Below the pieces are notes generated by a model. That model was not told the origin of the DNA. It did not search any database and saw only the letters and a list, made by a program, of their open reading frames with translations. Positions 30,260-39,511 of a DNA stretch of 64,000 nucleotides are shown here, piece by piece. This stretch comes from Vibrio maerlii (GTDB taxonomy: Bacteria > Pseudomonadota > Gammaproteobacteria > Enterobacterales > Vibrionaceae), in assembly GCF_003415655.1 (NCBI RefSeq), contig NZ_QRHC01000003.1, forward strand, positions 125,526 to 189,525. The letters run 5' to 3'. Within the stretch, counting starts at the first letter, position 1. Every line of letters begins with the position of its first letter. Position numbers and translations under genes: made by a program.

Positions 30260-30426
30260 AGGGATTCTCCTAAAAAAATAAAAACTAAAAATTAAAAACT
30301 TTTTATTAATCAAACTGTGTGTGCTTTGTCAGCGGGTCTACATACCGTGACCTACATCGCAATGAAACAGAGTTCTTAGTAAATTGCTTTCGGAACTGAG
30401 TATATTATTTCACTGTGTGAAAAAAA

Positions 30427-30440
30427 TTGATCCAAATCAG
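30427..30440. promoter_or_regulatory. FNR-like site upstream of adhE
   Basis: TTGATCCAAATCAG matches TTGAT-N4-ATCAA with one mismatch and lies about 170 bp upstream of the adhE start. This fits anaerobic control of a fermentation gene. The rest of the 638-bp gap to marC (30260-30897) is AT-rich and holds other small inverted repeats (TTTCAC-TGT-GTGAAA at 30408-30422; TTAACCC-TTAG-GGGTTAA at 30469-30486). No gene is visible in it. Confidence 0.6.
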
Positions 30441-30897
30441 TTCTGAAAAATTATTTACCCCCTTAGTGTTAACCCTTAGGGGTTAATGGCAGTAAGCTGT
30501 TGAATATAAAGAATAAAAAGATTTTTATCGGTTAGAACAAATTTTCAGCATTCGGTAACAACCATCTTAACGTGCTACATAAGCTGTAAAAAACTTTCAT
30601 TTTTTAAATAATAAACGCACAAATCATCACGTCATTTACGTGCTACTTAGTATATATATACGTGATGACATCTCCATTACCTCTAGATCGTTTTATAAAA
30701 AACGTGCATTAGTTAACATAATTAACACAAAATAATCACAAACCTATCAAGGTACACTAGGGCTTACACGAGATTACGAGCAGCATGAGTACAAATAAGT
30801 TCTATGCGTTAGTTTTTTTCATTCGATTGCACTCGATAAATCCATTACATTAGCGCGGAAATTATCCTTCCCCTTAAACCATCATTGGAAATAGAAA

Positions 30898-31536
30898 GTG
30901 AACACCATCGAATTTGCTATCTACTTACAGTTTTTTCTCGGCCTAGTCGCTGCGGTAAACCCTATTGGCATCATGCCGGTATTTGTCTCTCTCACTGGGC
31001 ATATGGATCCAGAAGAACGGAACAAAACCGCGGTAACGGCCAACTTAGCTGTTGCCATCATATTGATCGTCTCTCTTCTTGCAGGTCAGTTACTATTAGA
31101 TATGTTTAGTATCTCTCTTGATTCCTTCCGAGTTGCTGGTGGCTTGCTACTAATGAGCATCGCCTTCTCGATGATGAGTGGTAAATTGGGTGAAGATAAA
31201 CAGAATAAACAAGAGAAGTCTGAGTACATCAGTAAAGAACAGATTGGCGTTGTACCACTTGCGATGCCATTAATGGCTGGGCCTGGTGCAATCAGCTCAA
31301 CGATTGTTTACGGCTCTCGCTATCCGAGCACCATGGACACCATTGGCATCATCATCAGTATTGGTGCTTTCTGTGCGTGCTCTTGGCTGCTGTTCCGTTC
31401 TGCTCCAATTATCGTACGCTTCTTAGGACAGACAGGGATCAACGTCATTACTCGTATTATGGGTCTAATACTGGGTTCGCTGGGTATTGAGTTTATAGCA
31501 AGTGGCTTGCGTAACCTGTTCCCTGGGTTAACATAA
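30898..31536 (+). CDS. MarC family inner-membrane protein (YchE-like)
   Basis: 212 aa, about six membrane helices. The family signature is visible: FFLGLVAAVNPIGIMPVFVSLT near the N-terminus, and VPLAMPLMAGPGAISSTIVY. The GTG start at 30898 follows GGAAATAGAAA. Function of the family is unknown; it is unrelated to drug resistance despite the name. Its position divergent from adhE matches ychE/adhE in E. coli. Confidence 0.92.
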   Translation: MNTIEFAIYLQFFLGLVAAVNPIGIMPVFVSLTGHMDPEERNKTAVTANLAVAIILIVSLLAGQLLLDMFSISLDSFRVAGGLLLMSIAFSMMSGKLGEDKQNKQEKSEYISKEQIGVVPLAMPLMAGPGAISSTIVYGSRYPSTMDTIGIIISIGAFCACSWLLFRSAPIIVRFLGQTGINVITRIMGLILGSLGIEFIASGLRNLFPGLT

Positions 31537-31577
31537 GCTATAGAAGTTTATTGCGATACAAGGAATGTAATTAGCTA

Positions 31578-32423
31578 ATGGAACATACAAGCACGTTAAG
31601 ACACCATCTATACATCATTATTTTTGGTACCCACACTCGTGCTGGACGAGCCTTCGACATTGGGCTCATCATCGCTATCCTCACATCACTTATTGTTCTT
31701 ACCTTGGAATCTTTTGAGTCGGTCCGTGAACTCTACGGACCAACTCTCCTCTACATCGAGCTGGGATTTACCCTGCTCTTCACTCTCGAATATATCTTGA
31801 GGCTATATAGTTCACCCAAGCCTCTTGCTTACGCAAAGAGCTTCTACGGGGTTGTCGATTTATTGGCAATATTACCCACTTACCTTGCCCTGATCTTCCC
31901 TGGAGCTTATGTGCTTGCAGTGGTGAGACTCTTACGTGTGATGCGCATCTTCCGCATCCTTAAACTGGTGCGCTACTTACAAGATTCAAACCTACTCCTT
32001 CGCTCGCTCCTCGGCTCTCGTAGAAAGATATTCATCTTCTTCAGCACAGTGGCGATCTTGGTTACCATCCTTGGCGCATCTATTTATTACGTCGAAGGAC
32101 CAGATAACGGTTTCACGAGCATCCCGCAAAGTATTTACTGGGCCATAGTGACCATTACTACCGTTGGTTATGGGGACATCACACCGAAAACACCGCTTGG
32201 GCAAGCACTTGCGTCTTTCACTATGCTGCTTGGTTACTCTATTTTAGCTGTTCCAACCGGCATTATTACTGCCGAATTAAACCAAGAAATGAACGCGCAC
32301 CGCAGCCTAGTAAAATGTTTAAACTGCATGAGAACGGGTCACGACTCCGATGCGATGCACTGTAAATACTGTGGAAGTGAATTAGCAGAACCGGATAAGC
32401 GAGTCGTACCGGTCAAAGATTAG
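31578..32423 (+). CDS. Voltage-gated potassium channel with C-terminal zinc ribbon
   Basis: 281 aa. A six-helix Kv-type channel: S4-like voltage sensor RLLRVMRIFRILKLVRYLQ with regularly spaced Arg/Lys (about residues 117-135), pore helix and selectivity filter TITTVGYGDITP (about 195-205), then S6. After S6 the tail carries CLNCMRTGH...CKYCGSEL, two CxxC pairs about 15 residues apart, which looks like a zinc ribbon. Start ATG at 31578; 41 bp after marC, so the two may be cotranscribed. Its stop overlaps that of the convergent gene by 4 bp. Confidence 0.93.
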   Translation: MEHTSTLRHHLYIIIFGTHTRAGRAFDIGLIIAILTSLIVLTLESFESVRELYGPTLLYIELGFTLLFTLEYILRLYSSPKPLAYAKSFYGVVDLLAILPTYLALIFPGAYVLAVVRLLRVMRIFRILKLVRYLQDSNLLLRSLLGSRRKIFIFFSTVAILVTILGASIYYVEGPDNGFTSIPQSIYWAIVTITTVGYGDITPKTPLGQALASFTMLLGYSILAVPTGIITAELNQEMNAHRSLVKCLNCMRTGHDSDAMHCKYCGSELAEPDKRVVPVKD

Positions 32424-32812
32424 CGCCTGATGCATTTGAGGGTAAAGAAGCCGGTAATCAAAGCACTCGCCCAACACGCGATCACAAATGCTGAAAAACT
32501 TGCTGAAACAACCAGAACGGAAGCTGCAAACATCCCGGTTCCATAAGTGATTTTTGCAGCCAGTATCCGATTCTCTCGGTTAAGCCATACAGCACTTAAA
32601 ATTGTCATCATGGCGGAAAATCCAACACCTAAAACTAGCACGGGTGATTCTATGCTTGGCCAGTAATCAGCATAGCAAATACCATTACGGTACAGTTCGT
32701 CTCCACATATCAACATAGCAATTATGCCGAGGATCTCCTCAACAAGAAGATGAGTCACCACCCAGACAAGTGTAGCGACCACAATCGTGACTAATACCCT
32801 GATAAACTTCAA
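32420..32812 (-). CDS. Small hypothetical membrane protein, 130 aa
   Basis: Four hydrophobic stretches (about residues 5-35, 58-78, 83-105 and 105-125), suggesting a four-helix inner-membrane protein. A Cys-containing loop (CGDELYRNGICYADYWPSIES) between the first and second helices is probably periplasmic. I do not recognise the family. ATG start. It lies convergent with the K+ channel, overlapping by 4 bp. Confidence 0.7.
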   Translation of the reverse strand: MKFIRVLVTIVVATLVWVVTHLLVEEILGIIAMLICGDELYRNGICYADYWPSIESPVLVLGVGFSAMMTILSAVWLNRENRILAAKITYGTGMFAASVLVVSASFSAFVIACWASALITGFFTLKCIRR

Positions 32813-32832
32813 TTTTAACCCTTATAAAAACA

Positions 32833-32863
32833 ACAAACCCCACTAAAAAGTAGTGGGGTTTGT
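32833..32863 (-). terminator. Terminator of asd
   Basis: ACAAACCCCACT/AGTGGGGTTTGT stem with a T-run on the minus strand, 37 bp past the asd stop. Confidence 0.92.
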
Positions 32864-32899
32864 GACATTTAGAAAGGGTAAAAGTCTATTGACTTATAA

Positions 32900-34018
32900 T
32901 TACGCTTTTTCGTTTAGGATGATGCGTAGAGTACGACGAAGTGGCTCCGCGGCACCCCAAAGTAGCTGATCACCTACAGTGAATGCGTTTAGGAAGTCGT
33001 TACCCATCGACATTTTACGCAGACGACCTACTGGCACAGACATAGTGCCTGTCACTTTTGCAGGTGTAAGCTCTTGAGCGGTGATGTCGCGATCGTTAGG
33101 AATCACTTTAACCCAGTCGTTATGTGTCGCAATGATCTCTTCGATTTCATCCATTGGAACATCTTGCTTAAGCTTGATCGTCAAAGCTTGTGCGTGACAA
33201 CGCATTGCACCGATACGAACACAAGTACCATCAATAGGGATTGGCTGACCATCAAGACCTAGGATCTTGTTCGCTTCAACTCCCGCTTTCCACTCTTCTT
33301 TACTTTGACCATTTTCACGCTTCACATCGATCCAAGGGATCAACGAACCAGCAAGTGGTGCACCAAATTGATCAGTAGGGAAAGAAGATGAGCGGATGGT
33401 ATCAGCAACTTTTTTATCGATATCCAAGATCGAGCTTGCAGGATCAGCAAGTTCAGTGCTCACACATTCATTGATGACACCCATTTGAGAGATAAGCTCA
33501 CGCATATTTTTCGCACCAGCACCAGAAGCTGCTTGATACGTCATTGCGCTCATCCACTCAACCATACCTTTCTCATACAGGCCACCCAATGCCATTAGCA
33601 TCAAGCTTACAGTACAGTTACCACCCACAAATGTGTTGGTGCCTGAGTGAATGCCTTGCTGAATTTGTGCTAAGTTGACTGGATCAAGTGTGATGATTGA
33701 ATCTTTATCCATACGAAGCGTAGATGCTGCATCGATCCAGTAACCTTTCCAGCCAGCTTGACGAAGTGCTGGATATACCTTTGACGTGTAATCGCCGCCT
33801 TGACAAGTAATCACGGCATCCAGCTGCTTTAAGCTCTCAATATCAAAAGCGTCCTGTAGCATGCCTGCATCTTTACCACCAAGTACAGGTGCTGGGATAC
33901 CTACTTGAGAAGTACTGTAGTACACAGGTTCGATATGGTCGAAATCACGCTCTTCAACCATTCGCTGCATCAGTACTGAACCAACCATGCCGCGCCAACC
34001 AACTAAACCAACTCTCAT
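32900..34018 (-). CDS. asd: Aspartate-semialdehyde dehydrogenase Asd
   Basis: Reduces aspartyl phosphate to aspartate semialdehyde, the branch point to lysine, methionine, threonine and diaminopimelate. 372 aa. N-terminal NADP loop [14 protein letters not shown], catalytic Cys in [16 protein letters not shown], and substrate-binding [13 protein letters not shown]. It belongs to the longer E. coli-type Asd group. Single-gene unit. I looked for a lysine riboswitch in the 210-bp leader and see none. Confidence 0.97.
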   Translation of the reverse strand: MRVGLVGWRGMVGSVLMQRMVEERDFDHIEPVYYSTSQVGIPAPVLGGKDAGMLQDAFDIESLKQLDAVITCQGGDYTSKVYPALRQAGWKGYWIDAASTLRMDKDSIITLDPVNLAQIQQGIHSGTNTFVGGNCTVSLMLMALGGLYEKGMVEWMSAMTYQAASGAGAKNMRELISQMGVINECVSTELADPASSILDIDKKVADTIRSSSFPTDQFGAPLAGSLIPWIDVKRENGQSKEEWKAGVEANKILGLDGQPIPIDGTCVRIGAMRCHAQALTIKLKQDVPMDEIEEIIATHNDWVKVIPNDRDITAQELTPAKVTGTMSVPVGRLRKMSMGNDFLNAFTVGDQLLWGAAEPLRRTLRIILNEKA

Positions 34019-34230
34019 CTCAACTCTCCATGTAATTCATTCAAAAATCGTTTACACCATATTTATGTGTTTCGAAACCAAAGCGCAAGCACAATTTTTA
34101 CATAAGTGGCAATTTTATCGCCGATATTTAAATTTCGTTACGAGTTAAGTAAAACTGAACCTCTTTACGACTGTAAACCACATTATTCCGGCCCAATAAC
34201 TGTAAAGTGCTGAGGGACTAGTCCGATGAG

Positions 34231-35469
34231 CTATTTCTCCATCCTAGATAAGTGTTCATTAACTTGGACGAGTACCCATTCCAGTTCTTGGCCAAGTAAA
34301 TTCAACTCTTCCGGCATAATTGGGCGATTGTGCTTAAACTTACCTTCAATCGTTGCAGCTAAACTGCGAAGTTTATTTGCACCAAGGCTAGCTGAAACGC
34401 TCTTTAAGCTATGTACTTTACGCTGAGCGGCTTCTGTATCCACATCCGTCAGGCTCTTTAGCTGCTCAAAGTCCTCACTGTGATCCTGAATAAACACGTT
34501 GAGCAACATAGCGACCGCTTCTTCATCCTCCCCCATCGTTTCGTATAGCGTAGTGAGGTCAATCCTTGCATACTCAGGCTCTTCCACTGGCATATGATCA
34601 ACCGGTTCGCCCCCTATTGGTATCTCTTGTTGCTGAATACTCTCCGATTCAAACCTGTTTGGAGTCACCGACTCTGACTCAATGCGGCCGACCAAATGTT
34701 TTTTCACCCAGATGGCCATCGCGACAATAGTAACCGTCGCAAGCATTACTAGCGCAATCATATACTTGATGCTCATTTCGCTTAGCTGCTTCATCACCAG
34801 GAGTTGTTCGTTATTCACTTGATGATGAAATAACTGATCAATATGGAATGTCATTTGTGCATGGCTTGTTAGTACACCAGAAACTTCAGACAAAATTTGT
34901 AAAAATGCGGCCTTTTCACTATCCGCTAACAGGTTGGCTTTTTCATAGATGCGGTCAAAGACAAGATAAGTGTCTGGGTTCTGAGCTCTATCAGTAAACA
35001 TCACTTCAAAAACCTGAGCGCCCAACTCGTAATAAAGTGCGTGGGCTTGTGGACTTATTTGCGCCAATTCTCTTTGTTGCTTGATAGTCTGAGTAAGCTC
35101 TTTCACTTGGTATTCAACAGATATGTAGTGATTGCTTTGCTCAATAAACCTATCGGTCTGATAGAACAAGTTTTCGACATCAGGATGAAAAACAAATGGA
35201 AGTATGGAAGTTTTGGTACTGTCACGCAGGGTAATCAGTCGTTCAGCCGTGCGAGCAAACTTCTCTACATGTAGCGCTCTAAATGGCTCAGGGAACACAA
35301 ATTCACTTTGAAGCTCAGAAATCCCAAAACAAAGCTCTTCAATGTTCTCAGCCAAGCGATTGAGACCAACGCTTTGGTAGGTAATAAAAAATGCAGAGCA
35401 AAGCCAAGTAATGACGATGATACGAAGACTAAAAGAAACCTTGCCTTGTTTGAGATTCAACTGACACAT
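34231..35469 (-). CDS. Membrane-anchored sensor-like protein ending in an HPt domain
   Basis: 412 aa. One membrane helix near the N-terminus (about 11-31), a largely helical periplasmic region (32-234), a second membrane helix (about 235-255), a short acidic linker, then a C-terminal HPt domain (about 300-408) with the phospho-accepting His353 in KVHSLKSVSASLGANKL. There is no HisKA, HATPase or receiver domain. The layout is a transmembrane sensor feeding a lone phosphotransfer domain, so it must receive phosphate from another kinase or act as a phosphate sink. No partner gene is next to it; asd and yejK flank it. Confidence 0.8.
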   Translation of the reverse strand: MCQLNLKQGKVSFSLRIIVITWLCSAFFITYQSVGLNRLAENIEELCFGISELQSEFVFPEPFRALHVEKFARTAERLITLRDSTKTSILPFVFHPDVENLFYQTDRFIEQSNHYISVEYQVKELTQTIKQQRELAQISPQAHALYYELGAQVFEVMFTDRAQNPDTYLVFDRIYEKANLLADSEKAAFLQILSEVSGVLTSHAQMTFHIDQLFHHQVNNEQLLVMKQLSEMSIKYMIALVMLATVTIVAMAIWVKKHLVGRIESESVTPNRFESESIQQQEIPIGGEPVDHMPVEEPEYARIDLTTLYETMGEDEEAVAMLLNVFIQDHSEDFEQLKSLTDVDTEAAQRKVHSLKSVSASLGANKLRSLAATIEGKFKHNRPIMPEELNLLGQELEWVLVQVNEHLSRMEK

Positions 35470-35544
35470 CCTGTGATAAGCGATTGAACTAATTTATTAA
35501 AATTACTACTCAGCTCAAAGGATTACCAGTCATTTGAACATAAA

Positions 35545-35603
35545 AAAAGCAAGCTAAATCACTATTTTATCCTTCACAGGAAATAGAATTCAACTTGCTT
35601 AGT
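35545..35603 (-). terminator. Probable terminator of yejK
   Basis: Outer arms AAGCAAG/CTTGCTT with an inner CTATTT/AAATAG, followed on the minus strand by seven T. The loop is long, so this is less certain than the others. Confidence 0.55.
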
Positions 35604-35619
35604 TTAGGTTTATAGAGGC

Positions 35620-36621
35620 TTATCGGTCTCTTGAAAGCTGATCACGTAAGTTTGGTGGTGTCCCTTTAATCGTTAGCGTATCAGTTTCCGGATCGTAAAA
35701 AATACGTTCACCTAACAACAGACTATCGAAGCTAACATTCAATCCGCCTCCAGCACCCACATACTTAGTCAGTTTACGTACCGTTGCACGGTCACCAGGA
35801 AAGCTCTCTTCTAGCTCATAGCCCTGCTCTTGAGCGAATTGGTGGAAACTCGTGCCATCCGAACTTGCTGGCAGCTCTCCCGAAAGCTCTTTTACGAACA
35901 CCTCATCACCAGACTTAATCTGTTCGTTGCAGTATTCGGCGACTTGTTTGCGGTAATTGTTGGTCTCTTCTTTATCTAACTGAGAGTCAGCACAAAAGTC
36001 ATCAACCGCCTGCATTAATACCAAGTTTTGTTGCTTAGTATCTAACCCAACTTCTGCTTGCATGAAATCTAAGAAGAAATCAGCCACTTTGCGACCAACT
36101 CTGCCTTTGATGTAGGCAAGGTAACGATTGGAATCTTTATCGGTGTCATAGCGAGACAGATCGATACGTGCCGCAATATCCATCTTTGTGATATCTAGAT
36201 AGTCAGTAGAGAGGATCTCAAGGCCTTCCGTCACCTTCAAGCTGTGATTAGAAGGTAGCAAACCGATAAATAGGTAATCTGTTGCTAAGGATTGGTATTC
36301 GGCTAGAACTAGAGTTCCCTCTTCCGCAAATGGGTATTTGCTAATTTCTTGGTTGAGACGTTGAGCACAAACCTGTGAAAAATCATAAAAATCTCTTTCG
36401 CCACGGCGCAGCTCTTGCAACCATTGTTGAAAGTCGCTGTCAGATTGAAAAGAGCCAAACCCTTTACCTGCTTTTGAATGGAATACACGGTGTAGCTCAG
36501 CCACCAGGCTTTCTGATGAGGTATCGTTGTCTAGAGCATGTTCTCTATAGTTAACAACCAGTTCATCCTGATCGTTTTTAGTAAGCTGATGTAAAATTAC
36601 GTTAGAAAGATGAAGACTCAT
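35620..36621 (-). CDS. yejK: Nucleoid-associated protein YejK (NdpA)
   Basis: 333 aa cytosolic protein of the 37-kDa nucleoid-associated family. Recognised from SLHLSNVILHQL at the N-terminus, RIDLSRYDTDKDSNRYLAYIKGRVGRKVADFFLDFM in the middle and the C-terminal LLGERIFYDPETDTLTIKGTPPNLRDQL. It is divergent from yejL-yejM, the arrangement conserved from E. coli. Confidence 0.96.
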   Translation of the reverse strand: MSLHLSNVILHQLTKNDQDELVVNYREHALDNDTSSESLVAELHRVFHSKAGKGFGSFQSDSDFQQWLQELRRGERDFYDFSQVCAQRLNQEISKYPFAEEGTLVLAEYQSLATDYLFIGLLPSNHSLKVTEGLEILSTDYLDITKMDIAARIDLSRYDTDKDSNRYLAYIKGRVGRKVADFFLDFMQAEVGLDTKQQNLVLMQAVDDFCADSQLDKEETNNYRKQVAEYCNEQIKSGDEVFVKELSGELPASSDGTSFHQFAQEQGYELEESFPGDRATVRKLTKYVGAGGGLNVSFDSLLLGERIFYDPETDTLTIKGTPPNLRDQLSRDR

Positions 36622-36713
36622 AGCAGTTTTATTTATTTCGGGTTTCAGTTGTCATTGAGAGTAGGTTATCATAAGCCGCTTTTACTATCATTATCTGACA
36701 TTATTGAGTCCTT

Positions 36714-36941
36714 ATGCCAATTACATCTAAATACAGCGACGAAACTGTTGAACAAATCCTAACTGAGATTGCTGCCGTTCTTGATAAGCACGGTGCAAAT
36801 GCCGAGCTTTCATTGATGATTGCAGGCAACATTGCGACGAACGTTCTAAACCAAAACGTTCCTGCTTCTCAGCGCAAGGTTATCGCTGAAAAATTTGCGC
36901 AAGCTTTACTGTCTTCTCTAGACGAAAGTAAAACACATTAA
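36714..36941 (+). CDS. yejL: YejL family protein (UPF0352)
   Basis: 75-aa helical protein of unknown function, recognised from [18 protein letters not shown] and [16 protein letters not shown]. It lies between yejK and yejM as in E. coli; 52 bp before yejM and likely cotranscribed with it. Confidence 0.94.
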   Translation: MPITSKYSDETVEQILTEIAAVLDKHGANAELSLMIAGNIATNVLNQNVPASQRKVIAEKFAQALLSSLDESKTH

Positions 36942-36993
36942 TCATTAGTCTTACGGACTAAAGACGAATAAAAAGACGGACAGAAGTATCTAA

Positions 36994-38793
36994 ATGGTAG
37001 ATAGTGAGAACACATACGGTGGCCGCGTTTCTCGAATGGTAGGTTGGGGGCATTGGTTTGCTTTCTTCAACATCATTGTATCCATGCTTATCGGCACCCG
37101 CTATATTAGCCAATCACCTTGGCCTGAGACTTTGCTTGGGCAATTTTACTTAGCGATCTCATGGGTTGGGCATTTTGGCTTTTTGGCCTTTGCTCTCTAC
37201 CTTTTGGTACTTTTCCCTCTGACCTTTGTCATTCCCTCACGAAAGCTATTCAGGCTGTTTTCAGTTTGTTTCGCAACTGTGGCTTTAACCGTGTTATTGA
37301 TTGATACTCAGTCTTATGAGGCTATCAATCTACACCTAAACTCTGCGGTTTGGGAGGTGTTGTGGAATGACACGGAAGGTACTAGTGCAGCAGAGTGGCA
37401 AAAGCTATTCATCGTGCTGCCGATCATTTTCTTACTGCAACTTGCTCTTTCCGAATGGGTTTGGAATAAGCAACGCAAGCTGTCGCACAAACATATCGGT
37501 CGTCCATTGGCCGCAGTATTTTTCCTCTGCTTTATTTTAAGCCACCTAATTTATATCTGGGCGGATGCGTATTTCTACAGCCCGATTACCAATCAAAAAG
37601 CGAACTTCCCTCTGTCATACCCAATGACGGCGAAGACCTTTATGGAAAAACATGGTCTGCTTGATAAAGAAGAATACGAGCGTCGCTTATTAGAAAGCGA
37701 AAGCAGTGTTGACCTCATGAACTACCCGCTAGAAGAGTTGAAGTTTAACCGTCGTGGTAAAAATCTTAACCTACTGGTTATCAGTGCAAACAACCTTCGT
37801 GCAGATGCAGTGAACGAAGAATCAATGCCGTTTACTACTCAACTCGCTAACGACAATGTGAACTTCACGAATCATTACAGCTCAAGTAACGATTCTTTGG
37901 GGATGTTTGGCCTGTTCTACGGCCTCCCTAGTAGTTACGCAGGCAGCATTCGAGAGCAAAAAGCCTCCCCTGTCCTGTTTGACGTTATGAAGGACCAGAA
38001 GTACAGATTTGCGCGCTTCAGTGGTTCTGGCTTCAATGATCCTTTGTACAAAGAGACCATTTTCCGCAAGCTACCAGTTAACTTATCGCAAGATATCAAA
38101 TACAACGACCAAGTGGCTGTTGATGAGTGGAATACTTGGCTAAACGGTACTAAATCATCACCTTGGATGAGCTTTATTGAACTGACATCTGTGGACGATT
38201 TCACCAACTACGGTGACGAGGATAAGGCTCTAAGCGCGAGTGACAACTTTAAGAAAGCATACTATAAGGCCGCTTCGAGTGCAGACACTTACATCGAGCA
38301 GGTTTTCACTAAGCTGCAAGAAAAAGGCTTACTTGAGAGCACCATCGTAATCGTCACATCGAATCACGGTACCGAGTTTAACGAGACGAAAACGAATAGC
38401 TGGGGCACAGGTACAAACTACAGCCGTTACCAACTGCAAGTTCCGATGATCATGCATTGGCCAGGTAAGTTGGCTACGACTTACAATCATCAAACTAGTC
38501 ACCTTGATATGCCAGCAACTCTAATGCGAGACCTGCTGGGCGTGTCATCAAAAGCGAGTGACTTCAGTAGCGGTCGCAATCTTCTTAATGAATCTAGCCG
38601 CCGTTGGATTATCGCTGGTGACTCAAGAGAGATTGCATTAATCACTCCAACTGAAACCACGGTGATTGACCGATTCGGCAACTTCAAGCTTTACGATGCC
38701 GACTACAAACGTATCAAAGATGGCAAGCCTCGCTTACCGGTTTTGATGCAAGGTCTGACAGAGCTAAAACGTTTTTACGTGAATGAAAACTAA
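36994..38793 (+). CDS. yejM: YejM (PbgA/LapC)-like inner-membrane sulfatase-fold protein
   Basis: 599 aa. N-terminal five-helix membrane domain (about 15-195; DUF3413) followed by a periplasmic alkaline-phosphatase/sulfatase-like domain (about 250-590; NLLVISANNLRADAVNEESMP, SNHGTEFNETKTNSWG). In enterobacteria this protein senses outer-leaflet lipopolysaccharide and regulates LapB/FtsH control of LpxC. The active-site nucleophile region reads SSSNDSLGMFGLFYG; the family is thought to be non-hydrolytic. Terminator follows. Confidence 0.94.
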   Translation: MVDSENTYGGRVSRMVGWGHWFAFFNIIVSMLIGTRYISQSPWPETLLGQFYLAISWVGHFGFLAFALYLLVLFPLTFVIPSRKLFRLFSVCFATVALTVLLIDTQSYEAINLHLNSAVWEVLWNDTEGTSAAEWQKLFIVLPIIFLLQLALSEWVWNKQRKLSHKHIGRPLAAVFFLCFILSHLIYIWADAYFYSPITNQKANFPLSYPMTAKTFMEKHGLLDKEEYERRLLESESSVDLMNYPLEELKFNRRGKNLNLLVISANNLRADAVNEESMPFTTQLANDNVNFTNHYSSSNDSLGMFGLFYGLPSSYAGSIREQKASPVLFDVMKDQKYRFARFSGSGFNDPLYKETIFRKLPVNLSQDIKYNDQVAVDEWNTWLNGTKSSPWMSFIELTSVDDFTNYGDEDKALSASDNFKKAYYKAASSADTYIEQVFTKLQEKGLLESTIVIVTSNHGTEFNETKTNSWGTGTNYSRYQLQVPMIMHWPGKLATTYNHQTSHLDMPATLMRDLLGVSSKASDFSSGRNLLNESSRRWIIAGDSREIALITPTETTVIDRFGNFKLYDADYKRIKDGKPRLPVLMQGLTELKRFYVNEN

Positions 38794-38796
38794 TCC

Positions 38797-38824
38797 AAGG
38801 AGAGCAAATTGCTCTCCTTTTTTC
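38797..38824 (+). terminator. Terminator of yejLM
   Basis: AAGGAGAGCAAATTGCTCTCCTT followed by T5, directly after the yejM stop. Confidence 0.94.
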
Positions 38825-38895
38825 TATCTAGCTACTCTCTCCTAGATACTTTCTTTGCAATCGGTCACAAAGCAAGCAAACAGTCACTCGAGGGC

Positions 38896-38924
38896 TTTAC
38901 ATCATTGTGGAGGCTCTATATTAT
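38896..38924 (+). promoter_or_regulatory. Sigma-70 promoter of tRNA-Ser
   Basis: TTTACA, 17-bp spacer, TATTAT, 12 bp upstream of the tRNA 5' end. Confidence 0.7.
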
Positions 38925-38935
38925 GCGTCCCCAGA

Positions 38936-39026
38936 GGAGAGATGGCTGAGTGGTCGAAAGCACCGGTCTTGAAAACCGGCAACCGTTAATAGCGGTTCTA
39001 GGGTTCAAATCCCTATCTCTCCGCCA
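38936..39026 (+). tRNA. tRNA-Ser (TGA anticodon)
   Basis: 91-nt class II tRNA. Acceptor GGAGAGA/TCTCTCC, anticodon loop CTTGAAA (anticodon TGA), long variable arm AACCGTTAATAGCGGTT, encoded CCA. A terminator follows. Confidence 0.97.
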
Positions 39027-39039
39027 CATTTATAGAGAT

Positions 39040-39066
39040 AAGCCACTGATTTTCAGTGGCTTTTTC
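39040..39066 (+). terminator. Terminator of tRNA-Ser
   Basis: AGCCACTGA, TTT, TCAGTGGCT followed by T-rich sequence. Confidence 0.92.
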
Positions 39067-39109
39067 TTATCTGAAGCAAGCTGAGTCCCCAAAATGGATT
39101 GACTCAGAC

Positions 39110-39496
39110 AATATACCCTCTCAAAACTACCGCTGGCACCTACTACAGCTGTGTTATTGATTACAGCTAAGCCTAAACGTATTGGTATCACTTTAAAAAA
39201 TATACGCTGATGCCCCGGTTAGCGAACCGCTTTTCCTAGTAGAACTCGTGGTGCGACAAGCACTTTGTCACCACTCCCACCGTTTGCTTTGATATCAGCC
39301 CAGAAATTATCACACCTGTTATAGGCTCAAGCGCACTTGGATTGAATCGCCGATGGTAGCCGACATACTTTGTGGCTTGTAAAACAATATTGCTGGTGCT
39401 TCCATAAGCTAGATTTTCTAATACTATCGCTCAGCTAACTTTACTACATACTTCGGGGCACTTGCCGGCACATTCATACTGTCTTACATTGCATAA
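39110..39496. pseudogene. Possible decayed coding remnants between tRNA-Ser and dsdA
   Basis: No intact gene is present, but several short frames look protein-like. On the minus strand a frame ending near 39245 reads AYGSTSNIVLQATKYVGYHR and a neighbouring frame reads FWADIKANGGSGDKVLVAPR then stops; a third begins MNVPASAPKYVVKLAER before a stop. On the plus strand, 39437-39496 reads NFTTYFGALAGTFILSYIA then stop, like the end of a permease. The strands conflict, so I cannot say which (if any) is the true ancestor. Frameshifted remains of a gene are the simplest reading. Confidence 0.3.
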
Positions 39497-39511
39497 AAAC
39501 AAGGTATTCTG

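Noticed and set aside
39437..39496. Plus-strand reading NFTTYFGALAGTFILSYIA as the end of a permease gene
   Set aside because: There is an in-frame stop just upstream and the opposite strand reads equally well, so it is mentioned only as a possible remnant.
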